From NCBI GenBank assembly GCA_900548195.1, contig URJQ01000043.1, positions 1 to 21,320 of the forward strand: a stretch of DNA of 21,320 nucleotides, written 5' to 3'. This stretch comes from an uncultured Prevotella sp. (GTDB lineage Bacteria; Bacteroidota; Bacteroidia; Bacteroidales; Bacteroidaceae). Under the pieces are notes generated by a model. It was not told where the DNA came from, ran no database searches, and saw nothing but the letters and a program-made list of their open reading frames with translations. This document shows, one piece after another, positions 15,084-21,127 of the stretch; the stretch's first letter is position 1; each line of letters begins with the position of its first letter. The position numbers and the translations under genes were made by a program.

Positions 15084-16097
15084 ATGAAGAAAACATTATT
15101 AGCATTAGCTACAGTATGCCTTGCTTTAACAGCAAACGCACAAGAAGCTGACCGTTTCGTAAACCGCCAGCATGTAAAGTTTCAGACGGCTTGTCATCCA
15201 GAAGATGTCAAAGGCTATGATACCAAGACTCTCCGTGAGCGCTTCGTGATGGAGAAGGTGATGGAGGCAGACTCTATCCTCCTTACTTATTCTCACTACG
15301 ACCGCTTCATCTTCGGTGGAGCAATGCCGGTAAACCAGACCTTGAAGCTTGAAAACTTCTGGGAGCTCGGTCTTGATGTGGATAAGAATATCAAGGAAAA
15401 GTATTTCCTTTACAATCGTGAGATAGGTATCGTAAACTGCGGTCTGGGCAATGGCGTAGTCATCGTGGATGGCAAGGAGTATGCTCTTGCACCAAAAGAG
15501 GCTCTCTATGTAGGTCGTGGCCACATGGGATTCGATAAGAAGGGCAATTCTATCGACGTAAACAAGTCAGTGGAATTTAAGTCTGTAGATCCAAAGAATC
15601 CAGCTAAGTTCTACCTCAACTCTGCTACTGCACACCAGCATTACAAGACTCAGTGGGTGACACTGGACGGTCGTAAGGGTTCGCTCAAGGCTGCAGTATG
15701 GGGACCTGTAGGTACTGTAGAGGAGGCGAACAGCCGTACTGTCTATAAGCTCATCGTGACAGACGTGCTCGAAGAGGGCCCATGTCAGCTTCAGCTTGGT
15801 CTGACACAGTTGAATCCAGGCGCTGTATGGAACACAATGCCACCTCATACTCACGGTCGTCGTATCGAGGCATACTATTATTTCAACCTTCCTGAGAAGC
15901 AGACCATCTCTCACGTAATGGGACAGCCACAGGAGAGCCGTAACGTATGGTTGCACAATGAACAGGCTATCATGTCACCAGAGTGGTCTATGCATGCTGC
16001 TGCTGGCACTCACTATTACACCTTTATCTGGGGTATGGCAGGTGAGAACCTTTATTATAATGATAAGGACGAGATTCCTGTGATTGATATTCGATAG
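15084..16097 (+). CDS. kduI: 5-keto-4-deoxyuronate isomerase with signal peptide
   Basis: A 337-residue KduI homologue. KduI converts 5-keto-4-deoxyuronate, the product of unsaturated uronates from pectin or glycosaminoglycan lyases, to 2,5-diketo-3-deoxygluconate. The zinc ligands are retained: His255, His257 and Glu262 in [16 protein letters not shown], and His304 in [20 protein letters not shown]. The core also has [20 protein letters not shown]. Unlike the roughly 278-residue E. coli enzyme, this protein begins [20 protein letters not shown], a clear signal peptide with cleavage after ANA. It should therefore be periplasmic. It follows the DUF4861 and permease genes and is closed by a strong terminator. 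KduD and hydrolases are not in the window. Confidence 0.95.
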   Translation: MKKTLLALATVCLALTANAQEADRFVNRQHVKFQTACHPEDVKGYDTKTLRERFVMEKVMEADSILLTYSHYDRFIFGGAMPVNQTLKLENFWELGLDVDKNIKEKYFLYNREIGIVNCGLGNGVVIVDGKEYALAPKEALYVGRGHMGFDKKGNSIDVNKSVEFKSVDPKNPAKFYLNSATAHQHYKTQWVTLDGRKGSLKAAVWGPVGTVEEANSRTVYKLIVTDVLEEGPCQLQLGLTQLNPGAVWNTMPPHTHGRRIEAYYYFNLPEKQTISHVMGQPQESRNVWLHNEQAIMSPEWSMHAAAGTHYYTFIWGMAGENLYYNDKDEIPVIDIR

Positions 16098-16111
16098 GTT
16101 TCGTGCTGTCA

Positions 16112-16134
16112 ACCAACGGTAAAAAACCGTTGGT
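16112..16134 (+). terminator. Perfect 9-bp hairpin just after kduI
   Basis: ACCAACGGT at 16112-16120 pairs with ACCGTTGGT at 16126-16134 around AAAAA. No T-run follows, so on its own it would be an RNA-stabilising 3' stem or a pause hairpin rather than an intrinsic terminator. The main terminator lies 20 bases further on. Confidence 0.55.
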
Positions 16135-16151
16135 ATAGTGGCTCAAAAGAA

Positions 16152-16225
16152 TGTCTGGAAGACAGTACCTTTCACTATTATGATTCTATAGTGTAATAAG
16201 GTACTGTCTTCCAGACAGCTTTTTT
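16152..16225 (+). terminator. Strong terminator of the kduI transcript
   Basis: GTCTGGAAGACAGTACCT at 16153-16170 is complementary to AGGTACTGTCTTCCAGAC at about 16199-16216, and further pairing (CACTAT against ATAGTG) extends into the loop. A T6 run follows at 16220-16225. Each arm is itself self-complementary (GTCT/AGAC), and the arm sequence is the same as the word at 76-95, so the terminator is apparently made from two opposed copies of a dispersed repeat. Confidence 0.85.
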
Positions 16226-16248
16226 GTTGGAGATTGCGGGTTATATTG

Positions 16249-16370
16249 TCCGGTAACGCGGGCAACACAGGGGCGTACTGTTGTGGCTAATTGTTGAGGC
16301 GGACTGTTGAGGCGGACTGTCGGTTTATCACACTATAATACCAACAACCAACAACCGACAACCAACAACC
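16249..16370. repeat. Cluster of dispersed and tandem repeats
   Basis: Three elements lie side by side between kduI and the first kinase. At 16250-16275 is a near-copy of the 4294-4320 repeat (CCGGTAACGCGG, then ACACAGGGGCG). At 16292-16317 a 13-base word (TGTTGAGGCGGAC) is repeated in tandem. At 16322-16370 is GGTTTATCACACTA followed by ACCAACAACC-type words; an inverted copy lies at 20254-20301. No gene is visible. Confidence 0.65.
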
Positions 16371-16372
16371 AC

Positions 16373-16987
16373 TTACTTGAACAATCCATAGAGCATGGCG
16401 TCGATTTTGTCAGTGATGTCGCGGAATGCTTCTGGATCGGACTCAAATTTCTGAGTGTCGCCATCGACGATGATGAGCTTGCCTGGGTAAGTCTTGATCC
16501 ATTCTTCGTATCTATCGTTGAGACCCGTCAGATAGTCGATGCGCATGGTCTGCTCGTATTCACGTCCGCGCTTGCCGATTTGCGCAATGAGATTAGGCAC
16601 AGTAGAGCGGATGTAGATCATGAGATCAGGCAACTTTACAAGCGACATCATCGTGTCGAAGAGATCTTTGTAGTTATTGAAATCGCGGTCAGACATATAT
16701 CCCTGTCCGTGAAGGTTAGGCGCAAAGATGCAAGCATCCTCAAAGATGGTGCGGTCCTGTATGATGTCCTTATCGCTCTGGCTTATTTCCACCACTTCCT
16801 TGAATCTCTTGTTGAGGAAATATATCTGCAGATTGAATGACCATCTCGACATGTCATGATAGAAATCATCGAGATAAGGATTGTGCTCTACAGGCTCGAA
16901 ACGTGGAGACCAGTTGTATCTTTTTGCCAACATCTTGGTCAGGGTGGTCTTTCCGCTGCCAATGTTTCCGGCTATTGCTATGTGCAT
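16373..16987 (-). CDS. Deoxynucleoside kinase, paralogue 1
   Basis: A 204-residue deoxynucleoside kinase of the dCK/dGK/dNK family, which phosphorylates salvaged deoxynucleosides in the cytoplasm. The P-loop is GNIGSGKTT at 7-15. The substrate-binding Glu lies in FEPVEHNPYLDDFY, the catalytic-base region is DIIQDRTIFED, and the LID is KRGREYEQTM. The family often has DRS where this has DRT. It starts at ATG 16987 (MHIAIAGNIGSGK) and lies 123 bases downstream of its paralogue on the same strand, so a single transcript is likely. Which deoxynucleoside it prefers cannot be read with confidence. Confidence 0.92.
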   Translation of the reverse strand: MHIAIAGNIGSGKTTLTKMLAKRYNWSPRFEPVEHNPYLDDFYHDMSRWSFNLQIYFLNKRFKEVVEISQSDKDIIQDRTIFEDACIFAPNLHGQGYMSDRDFNNYKDLFDTMMSLVKLPDLMIYIRSTVPNLIAQIGKRGREYEQTMRIDYLTGLNDRYEEWIKTYPGKLIIVDGDTQKFESDPEAFRDITDKIDAMLYGLFK

Positions 16988-17110
16988 TTTATTATCAGTT
17001 TAGTGGTGGGATGGTTTGGGATGAAAAGGGGGAGAAGGGGATAAACGGAGGGAAAAGCTATCAGTCAACTCCATAGTGACGGAGCATTGAGAGTCTGATT
17101 CCGTCGTGGC

Positions 17111-17740
17111 TTATTTCTCGTTGAGGTCGAAGAGTCCGAAGAGTATGGAGTCAATCTTGTCGGTGATAGACCTGAAATCTTCCGGCTTGTTCTTGTAGTC
17201 GAGATTATCCACATCGACTATGAGCACTTTACCTTTGTATTTATTTCGTATGAAGTCCTCATATCTGTCATTGAGTCCACGTAGATATTCGATAGGAATC
17301 TTCTGCTCGCATTCGCGTCCTCGCTTTTGTATGTTTTCCACGAGATGAGGCACAGAGGCACGGAGATAAATCATGAGGTCAGGCAACTTCACTTTCTCTA
17401 CCATCATCTCGTAGAGCTCCATGTAAGTCTCAAAGTCGCGGTCGCTCATATTGCCCTGAGCGTAGTTGTTTGCAGTAAAGACGAAGACTCCCTCATGCAG
17501 AGTGCGGTCCTGTATGATGGTCTTGTCAGAGCCGGCTATCTGCAGCACGTCCTTGAATCTTTCCTTTAGGAAAAAGACCTCCATGGCAAACGACCATCTC
17601 TGTATGTCCTTGTAATAATCATCCATATACGGGTTTTCCACGACAGATTCGTATCGTGGTTCCCATTTATAATGCTTGGCAAGCATCTCGGTCAGCGTCG
17701 TCTTGCCGCATCCGATATTTCCAGCAATTCCTATATGCAC
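17111..17740 (-). CDS. Deoxynucleoside kinase, paralogue 2
   Basis: A 209-residue paralogue of the kinase at 16373, alignable from end to end. The P-loop is GNIGCGKTT, with Cys in place of Ser, followed by YESVVENPYMDDYY, TIIQDRTLHEGVF and the LID KRGRECEQKI. The start is taken as GTG at 17740 because the protein then begins VHIGIAGNIGCGK, exactly matching the paralogue's MHIAIAGNIGSGK. An ATG at 17776 would add 12 residues (MFLLTQKIIIRQ) and cannot be excluded. A further upstream extension is not credible because the promoter lies at 17810-17841. Paired kinases with different specificities that form heterodimers are known in lactobacilli (dAK/dGK); a similar arrangement here is only a suggestion. 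Confidence 0.9.
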   Translation of the reverse strand: MHIGIAGNIGCGKTTLTEMLAKHYKWEPRYESVVENPYMDDYYKDIQRWSFAMEVFFLKERFKDVLQIAGSDKTIIQDRTLHEGVFVFTANNYAQGNMSDRDFETYMELYEMMVEKVKLPDLMIYLRASVPHLVENIQKRGRECEQKIPIEYLRGLNDRYEDFIRNKYKGKVLIVDVDNLDYKNKPEDFRSITDKIDSILFGLFDLNEK

Positions 17741-17768
17741 TTGTCGAATTATGATTTTTTGTGTGAGG

Positions 17769-17785
17769 AGGAACATGCTGTTCCT
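17769..17785 (-). promoter_or_regulatory. Leader hairpin with an ATG in its loop
   Basis: AGGAACA at 17769-17775 pairs perfectly with TGTTCCT at 17779-17785 around a 3-base loop. It lies in the predicted leader of the second kinase, and the alternative minus-strand ATG (17774-17776) falls at the edge of stem and loop. This would hinder use of that ATG and favour the downstream GTG. Confidence 0.5.
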
Positions 17786-17809
17786 GCCTGTTAAAAGATT
17801 AAAACTGTG

Positions 17810-17841
17810 CAAAGGTAATATATTTTCGATGAATAACCAAA
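17810..17841 (-). promoter_or_regulatory. Promoter for the deoxynucleoside kinase pair
   Basis: On the minus strand, TTTG (plus positions 17838-17841) is followed after 20 bp by TACCTTTG (17810-17817), a full match to the Bacteroidetes -33/-7 consensus. Transcription would start near 17803, giving a leader of about 60 bases to the GTG start or about 27 to the ATG alternative. Confidence 0.85.
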
Positions 17842-17889
17842 TTAGAGTGAGGCGTAAGCGAGATAATGGTATTTTTTTATTGCTTTTTC

Positions 17890-17921
17890 TTTGGATTTTT
17901 GATGGAAAATAGGTACATTTG
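17890..17921 (+). promoter_or_regulatory. Promoter for the peroxidase-like gene
   Basis: TTTG at 17890-17893 and TACATTTG at 17914-17921 are separated by 20 bp, a full match to the Bacteroidetes consensus. The leader to the ATG at 18016 is about 90 bases and A-rich near the start codon. It is divergent from the kinase promoter, with about 48 bases between the two -33 boxes, leaving room for a shared regulator; no operator was recognised. Confidence 0.85.
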
Positions 17922-18015
17922 CAATCGAAAAGTGAAATAGCAGGTGATTTGTAGAATTGCCTGTGTAAAAAAACGTCAAAAACCAAAAAAGATAAAACAA
18001 TACAGATAAAGAGAA

Positions 18016-18483
18016 ATGAATACAGTATTCGATTACACTGTGAAAGACCGTAAGGGCAATGCAGTGTCACTTCGTAGTTATGCCAATGAGGTGCTCCTCA
18101 TCGTCAATACAGCCACAAAGAGTCCATATACTCCACAATATACCGAACTGGAAGCTCTCTATGAGAAGTATCATTCCCAGGGCTTCGCGGTGCTCGATTT
18201 CCCAAGCAATCAGCCTACAAAGTCATGTCCAGGCAAGGATGATATGGTGCATGAATTTGTAAAAGAGACATACAATACAGAGTTCCCACGCTTCAAGAAG
18301 GTGAAGGTGAGCGGATCTGACGCTGACCCTCTCTTTGCTCATCTCGCTTCGATGACTGATGGAGACGTGACCGAGGACTTTACCAAGTTTGTTATCAATA
18401 AGATGGGACGCGTGGCAGCTCGTTTCTCTCCAGAGACCCCTATCTCCGAGGTGGAATCCAAAATAGCAGAGTTGATGGGATAG
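18016..18483 (+). CDS. Glutathione-peroxidase-fold protein lacking catalytic residues
   Basis: A 155-residue protein that aligns over its whole length with thiol-dependent glutathione peroxidases, but the active site is gone. The peroxidatic Cys of the usual SKCG-type motif is Ser36 (NTATKSPYTPQYTELEALYE). The Cys of FPCNQ is Ser64 (DFPSNQ), and the usual resolving Cys is Val82 (VHEFVKE). The Trp-Asn pair before FTKF is Glu120-Asp121 (TEDFTKFVINKMGRVAARFS); only the tetrad Gln (Gln66) remains. The single Cys is Cys71 in TKSCPGKDD, a position that is not catalytic in the family. The frame is intact and a consensus promoter is present, so it appears to be expressed. Cys71-based redox chemistry or a binding role are both possible. 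trxB lies 167 bases downstream. Confidence 0.9.
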   Translation: MNTVFDYTVKDRKGNAVSLRSYANEVLLIVNTATKSPYTPQYTELEALYEKYHSQGFAVLDFPSNQPTKSCPGKDDMVHEFVKETYNTEFPRFKKVKVSGSDADPLFAHLASMTDGDVTEDFTKFVINKMGRVAARFSPETPISEVESKIAELMG

Positions 18484-18650
18484 TACCCGTTTTGTTCTCT
18501 GAAACGTTATATATTATAGATATAAAAAGGAGAAGGTGGGAACAAGCATTATGTCTGTCTCTGCTACGCCGTGAGAAATGTCAAAGGCGCGAGGCAAAGG
18601 TAATGCTCTATACAACCTGAAACCAATGTAATCCAAAACCAATAATAATA

Positions 18651-19583
18651 ATGGAACACGTAAAATGCTTAATCATCGGCAGCGGTCCTGCGGGATATAC
18701 AGCTGCTATCTATGCTGGTCGAGCAAATCTCCAGCCTGTGGAATACTGCGGAATGCAGACAGGCGGACAGTTGACACAAACTACTACAGTAGAGAATTTT
18801 CCTGGTTATCCGGAAGGGGTGGATGCCAATCAGATGATGATGGAAATCCGCGAGCAGGCAGAACGCTTTGGCTGCGATATCCGTGATGGTGAAATAGTGA
18901 AGGCGGACTTCAGCAAGCGTCCTTATATCCTCACAACAGAGGATGGTAAGGAGATAGAGGCTGACACCGTAATCATTGCTACTGGCGCTAAGGCAAAGTA
19001 TCTTGGACTGCCTGATGAGGAAAAATATAATGGTCAGGGCGTGAGCGCTTGCGCCACTTGCGATGGTTTCTTCTATCGTAAGAAGGTCACAGCAGTGGTA
19101 GGCGGTGGCGACACAGCCTGCGAGGATGCGCTCTATCTGGCAGGACTCTGTAAGAAGGTCTATCTTGTAGTGAGAAAGAATTACCTCCGTGCATCAGAGA
19201 TAATGCAGCAGCGCGTAAAGGATGCCGAGAATATCGAAATTCTCTTCGAGCATAATGCCACAGGCCTTTATGGCGAGAATGGCGTAGAGGGAATGCACCT
19301 CGTAAAGCGTAAGGGCGAAGCAGATGAAGAGCATTACGATGTAGCTATCGATGGTTTCTTCCTCGCTATCGGCCATAAGCCAAACACTGACATCTTCCGT
19401 GGTCAGATAGAGCTCGACGAGATGGGTTATATCAAGACCATCGACGGCACTCCACGCACCAATGTTCCTGGCGTCTTTGCAGCAGGAGACGTGTGCGACC
19501 CTGTCTATCGTCAGGCTATCGTAGCAGCAGGCAGTGGATGTAAGGCTGCTCTTGAGGCACAGGCTTATCTGATGGAGATGTAG
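18651..19583 (+). CDS. trxB: Thioredoxin reductase
   Basis: A 310-residue low-molecular-weight flavoprotein that reduces thioredoxin with NADPH. The FAD motif is IIGSGPAGYTAAIYAGRA at 8-25, the redox motif is CATC at 134-137 (SACATCDGFFY), the NADPH motif is VVGGGDTACEDALYLA at about 149-164, and the C-terminal FAD motif is GVFAAGDV. Length and order are standard for bacterial TrxB. The start codon is preceded by an A-rich stretch (AATAATAATA), normal for the Bacteroidetes. No consensus promoter was found in the 167 bases after the peroxidase-like gene, so the two may share a transcript. Confidence 0.97.
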   Translation: MEHVKCLIIGSGPAGYTAAIYAGRANLQPVEYCGMQTGGQLTQTTTVENFPGYPEGVDANQMMMEIREQAERFGCDIRDGEIVKADFSKRPYILTTEDGKEIEADTVIIATGAKAKYLGLPDEEKYNGQGVSACATCDGFFYRKKVTAVVGGGDTACEDALYLAGLCKKVYLVVRKNYLRASEIMQQRVKDAENIEILFEHNATGLYGENGVEGMHLVKRKGEADEEHYDVAIDGFFLAIGHKPNTDIFRGQIELDEMGYIKTIDGTPRTNVPGVFAAGDVCDPVYRQAIVAAGSGCKAALEAQAYLMEM

Positions 19584-19591
19584 GATTGATA

Positions 19592-19694
19592 TTTTGTTGT
19601 TTAGTTGTTTTGTTGTTTAGTTGTCTTGTTGATAGTCAAAGCGAATTCTACAAACAACCAAACAACAAGACAATAAGACAACCAAACAACTAAA
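19592..19694. repeat. Inverted repeat of TTGTTGTTTAG words
   Basis: The left arm (19592-19630) repeats TTTGTTGTTTAGTTG and the right arm (about 19651-19694) repeats its complement (AACAACAAGACAATAAGACA and CAAACAACTAAA). The arms can form a long imperfect stem around a 20-base loop. It follows the trxB stop directly and may help end or stabilise that transcript. The word differs from the GGTTGT word at 14962-15060. Confidence 0.65.
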
Positions 19695-19700
19695 GCACAA

Positions 19701-19750
19701 AAAAAGTACATTATTCAAGCATATGCAACTACTTGGATAATGTACTTTTT
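19701..19750. terminator. Bidirectional terminator between trxB and rpmE2
   Basis: AAAAAGTACATTATTCAAG at 19701-19719 pairs with CTTGGATAATGTACTTTTT at 19732-19750 around a 12-base loop, with one wobble pair. The A-run on one side and T-run on the other allow termination in both directions, fitting the convergent genes. Confidence 0.9.
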
Positions 19751-19802
19751 CCTTTCCTCTATAAATCAAAGGGAGAAGGAGGTATGATCTATATTGCTGA
19801 TC

Positions 19803-20054
19803 TTACTTCTTAATCTTACCGTAGCGGTTCATGAAGCGGTCAACGCGACCTGCAGTGTCAACAAGCTTGCTCTTACCTGTGTAGAATGGGTGAGAAGTGC
19901 TTGAGATTTCAATCTTTACTACTGGATAAGTCTCGCCTTCAAATTCTACTGTATCATTAGTCTTGCATGTAGATTTTGAGAGGAACATATCGCCGTTGGA
20001 CATATCCTTAAATACGACGGGGCGATAGTTTGCTGGATGAAGATCTTTTTTCAT
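19803..20054 (-). CDS. rpmE2: 50S ribosomal protein bL31, type B
   Basis: An 83-residue ribosomal protein with [20 protein letters not shown] at the start and [20 protein letters not shown] in the C-terminal half, typical of the longer type B form. The CxxC zinc motif of the A form is absent; the only Cys is in KSTCKTND. In many bacteria the zinc-free form is made when zinc is scarce, but in the Bacteroidales it is usually the only bL31, so zinc control should not be assumed. A -7 element (TACCTTTG, minus strand, plus positions 20095-20102) lies about 40 bases upstream of the start, without a clear TTTG at -33. Confidence 0.95.
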   Translation of the reverse strand: MKKDLHPANYRPVVFKDMSNGDMFLSKSTCKTNDTVEFEGETYPVVKIEISSTSHPFYTGKSKLVDTAGRVDRFMNRYGKIKK

Positions 20055-20094
20055 TTTCTTGTTAATATGGTTATTGTTATAAAAATTGCGTCTG

Positions 20095-20102
20095 CAAAGG
20101 TA
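20095..20102 (-). promoter_or_regulatory. Probable -7 element for rpmE2
   Basis: CAAAGGTA on the plus strand reads TACCTTTG on the minus strand, identical to the -7 elements of the DUF177 operon and the kinase pair. The -33 region is occupied by repeated AATTCATAATTCATAG words at 20111-20141 and shows no TTTG at 19-21 bp, so the promoter may rely on the -7 alone. Confidence 0.6.
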
Positions 20103-20228
20103 GTAAATTTAATTCATAATTCATAGTTCATAATTCATAATTAGTAAGATACTTAACTTTTATTAACTCAAATCAACTCCATTCTGCATTTTTATTCCCT
20201 TTTCCTTCTTTATTATGGAATAATTTCG

Positions 20229-20236
20229 TATTTTTG
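20229..20236 (+). promoter_or_regulatory. Possible -7 element for the uridine kinase gene
   Basis: TATTTTTG at 20229-20236 matches the -7 consensus. The region 19-21 bp upstream is T/C-rich without an exact TTTG. If used, the leader would be about 140 bases and would contain the 20254-20375 repeat cluster. Confidence 0.45.
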
Positions 20237-20253
20237 CAAGATGTTTAGACAGG

Positions 20254-20375
20254 GTCGTCGGTAGTCGGTTGTAGGTTATTGGTACATTAGTGTGATAAAC
20301 CATAACCAGTTTCTAAATTCCAACCAACAACCCACAACCAACAACCCACAACCCACAACCGATAACCAATAACCA
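20254..20375. repeat. Inverted copy of the GGTTTATCACACTA element plus ACAACC words
   Basis: Positions 20254-20301, read on the minus strand, give GGTTTATCACACTA followed by ACCAATAACCTACAACCGAC-type words and match the plus-strand element at 16322-16370. Downstream, 20321-20375 is a run of CCAACAACCCACAACC words complementary to 20260-20282, so the whole region can fold into a long stem. It lies directly upstream of the uridine kinase start codon. Confidence 0.7.
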
Positions 20376-20384
20376 ACTAATCAA

Positions 20385-21035
20385 ATGACAATAATCGGAA
20401 TAGCAGGAGGCACAGGAAGTGGCAAGACTACGGTGGTAAGAGAAATCGTAAAGTCGTTGCCAGAACATTTCGTAGCAGTAGTGCCACAGGACTCATATTA
20501 CAATGACACCACCAATCTGACAGACGAAGAGCGCAAGGCAATCAATTTCGACCATCCAGACGCCTTCGACTGGAAACTCCTCATCAAGCAGATAGGCGAA
20601 TTGCGTGCAGGAAAGGCTATCGAACAGCCTACTTATTCCTATCTCATCAGCAACCGTCTGCCAGAGACCATTCATGTGGAGCCAAAGCCGGTCATCATCA
20701 TCGAGGGAATAATGGCGCTGATCAATAGGCGTTTGCGCGATATGATGGATATCAAGATATTCGTGGATACGGATGCCGACGAGCGCCTTATCCGCAATAT
20801 CACGCGCGACACGAAGGAGCGAGGCAGAACCGTGGAGATGGTGGTGGACCGTTATCGTGCTGTGCTCAAGCCAATGCACGACCAGTTTATCGAGCCTACC
20901 AAGCGCTTTGCTGACATCATTATCCCTGACGGAGGCGACAACACCACCGGCATCGACATGGTATGCAAGTATATTCAGCAGATTGTGGCGGAGCAGGTGT
21001 TGGAGAAAATGAAGAATCCATTAAATGAAGAATGA
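20385..21035 (+). CDS. udk: Uridine kinase
   Basis: A 216-residue P-loop kinase that phosphorylates uridine and cytidine to the monophosphates in pyrimidine salvage. The P-loop is GIAGGTGSGKTT at about 5-16. Other family stretches are VPQDSYYNDTTNLTDEERKA, INFDHPDAFDWKLL, IEQPTYSYLISNRL, VIIIEGIMAL, and a C-terminal RDTKERGRTVEMVVDRYRAV followed by FIEPTKRFADIIIPDGG. Length is normal. The ATG at 20385 gives MTIIGIAGGTGSGKT, leaving no room for additional N-terminal sequence before the P-loop. The stop codon lies inside the left arm of the following hairpin. Confidence 0.95.
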   Translation: MTIIGIAGGTGSGKTTVVREIVKSLPEHFVAVVPQDSYYNDTTNLTDEERKAINFDHPDAFDWKLLIKQIGELRAGKAIEQPTYSYLISNRLPETIHVEPKPVIIIEGIMALINRRLRDMMDIKIFVDTDADERLIRNITRDTKERGRTVEMVVDRYRAVLKPMHDQFIEPTKRFADIIIPDGGDNTTGIDMVCKYIQQIVAEQVLEKMKNPLNEE

Positions 21036-21094
21036 AGAATGGGAGTTACCTTTTCACTTTTCACTAAAGAAAAGCTAACTCCCATTCTTCATTC
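21030..21094. terminator. Perfect 19-bp hairpin overlapping the udk stop codon
   Basis: GAATGAAGAATGGGAGTTA at 21030-21048 is exactly complementary to 21076-21094 across a 27-base loop. The left arm contains the udk stop codon (21033-21035). GAATGAAGAAT-type words recur at 21008-21017 and, complemented, at 21112-21122. It lies between udk and the convergent superoxide reductase gene and is a likely shared terminator. Confidence 0.75.
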
Positions 21095-21127
21095 GACATT
21101 CTACATTTAGAACATTCTTCATTTTAT

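Noticed and set aside
17741..18070. N-terminal extension of the second kinase to 319 residues
   Set aside because: The extension crosses the kinase's own consensus promoter and the divergent promoter, and the paralogue starts directly at the P-loop strand.
18595..18602. Minus-strand TACCTTTG upstream of trxB
   Set aside because: No TTTG at the expected -33 spacing and no gene on that strand that it would serve; probably a chance match.
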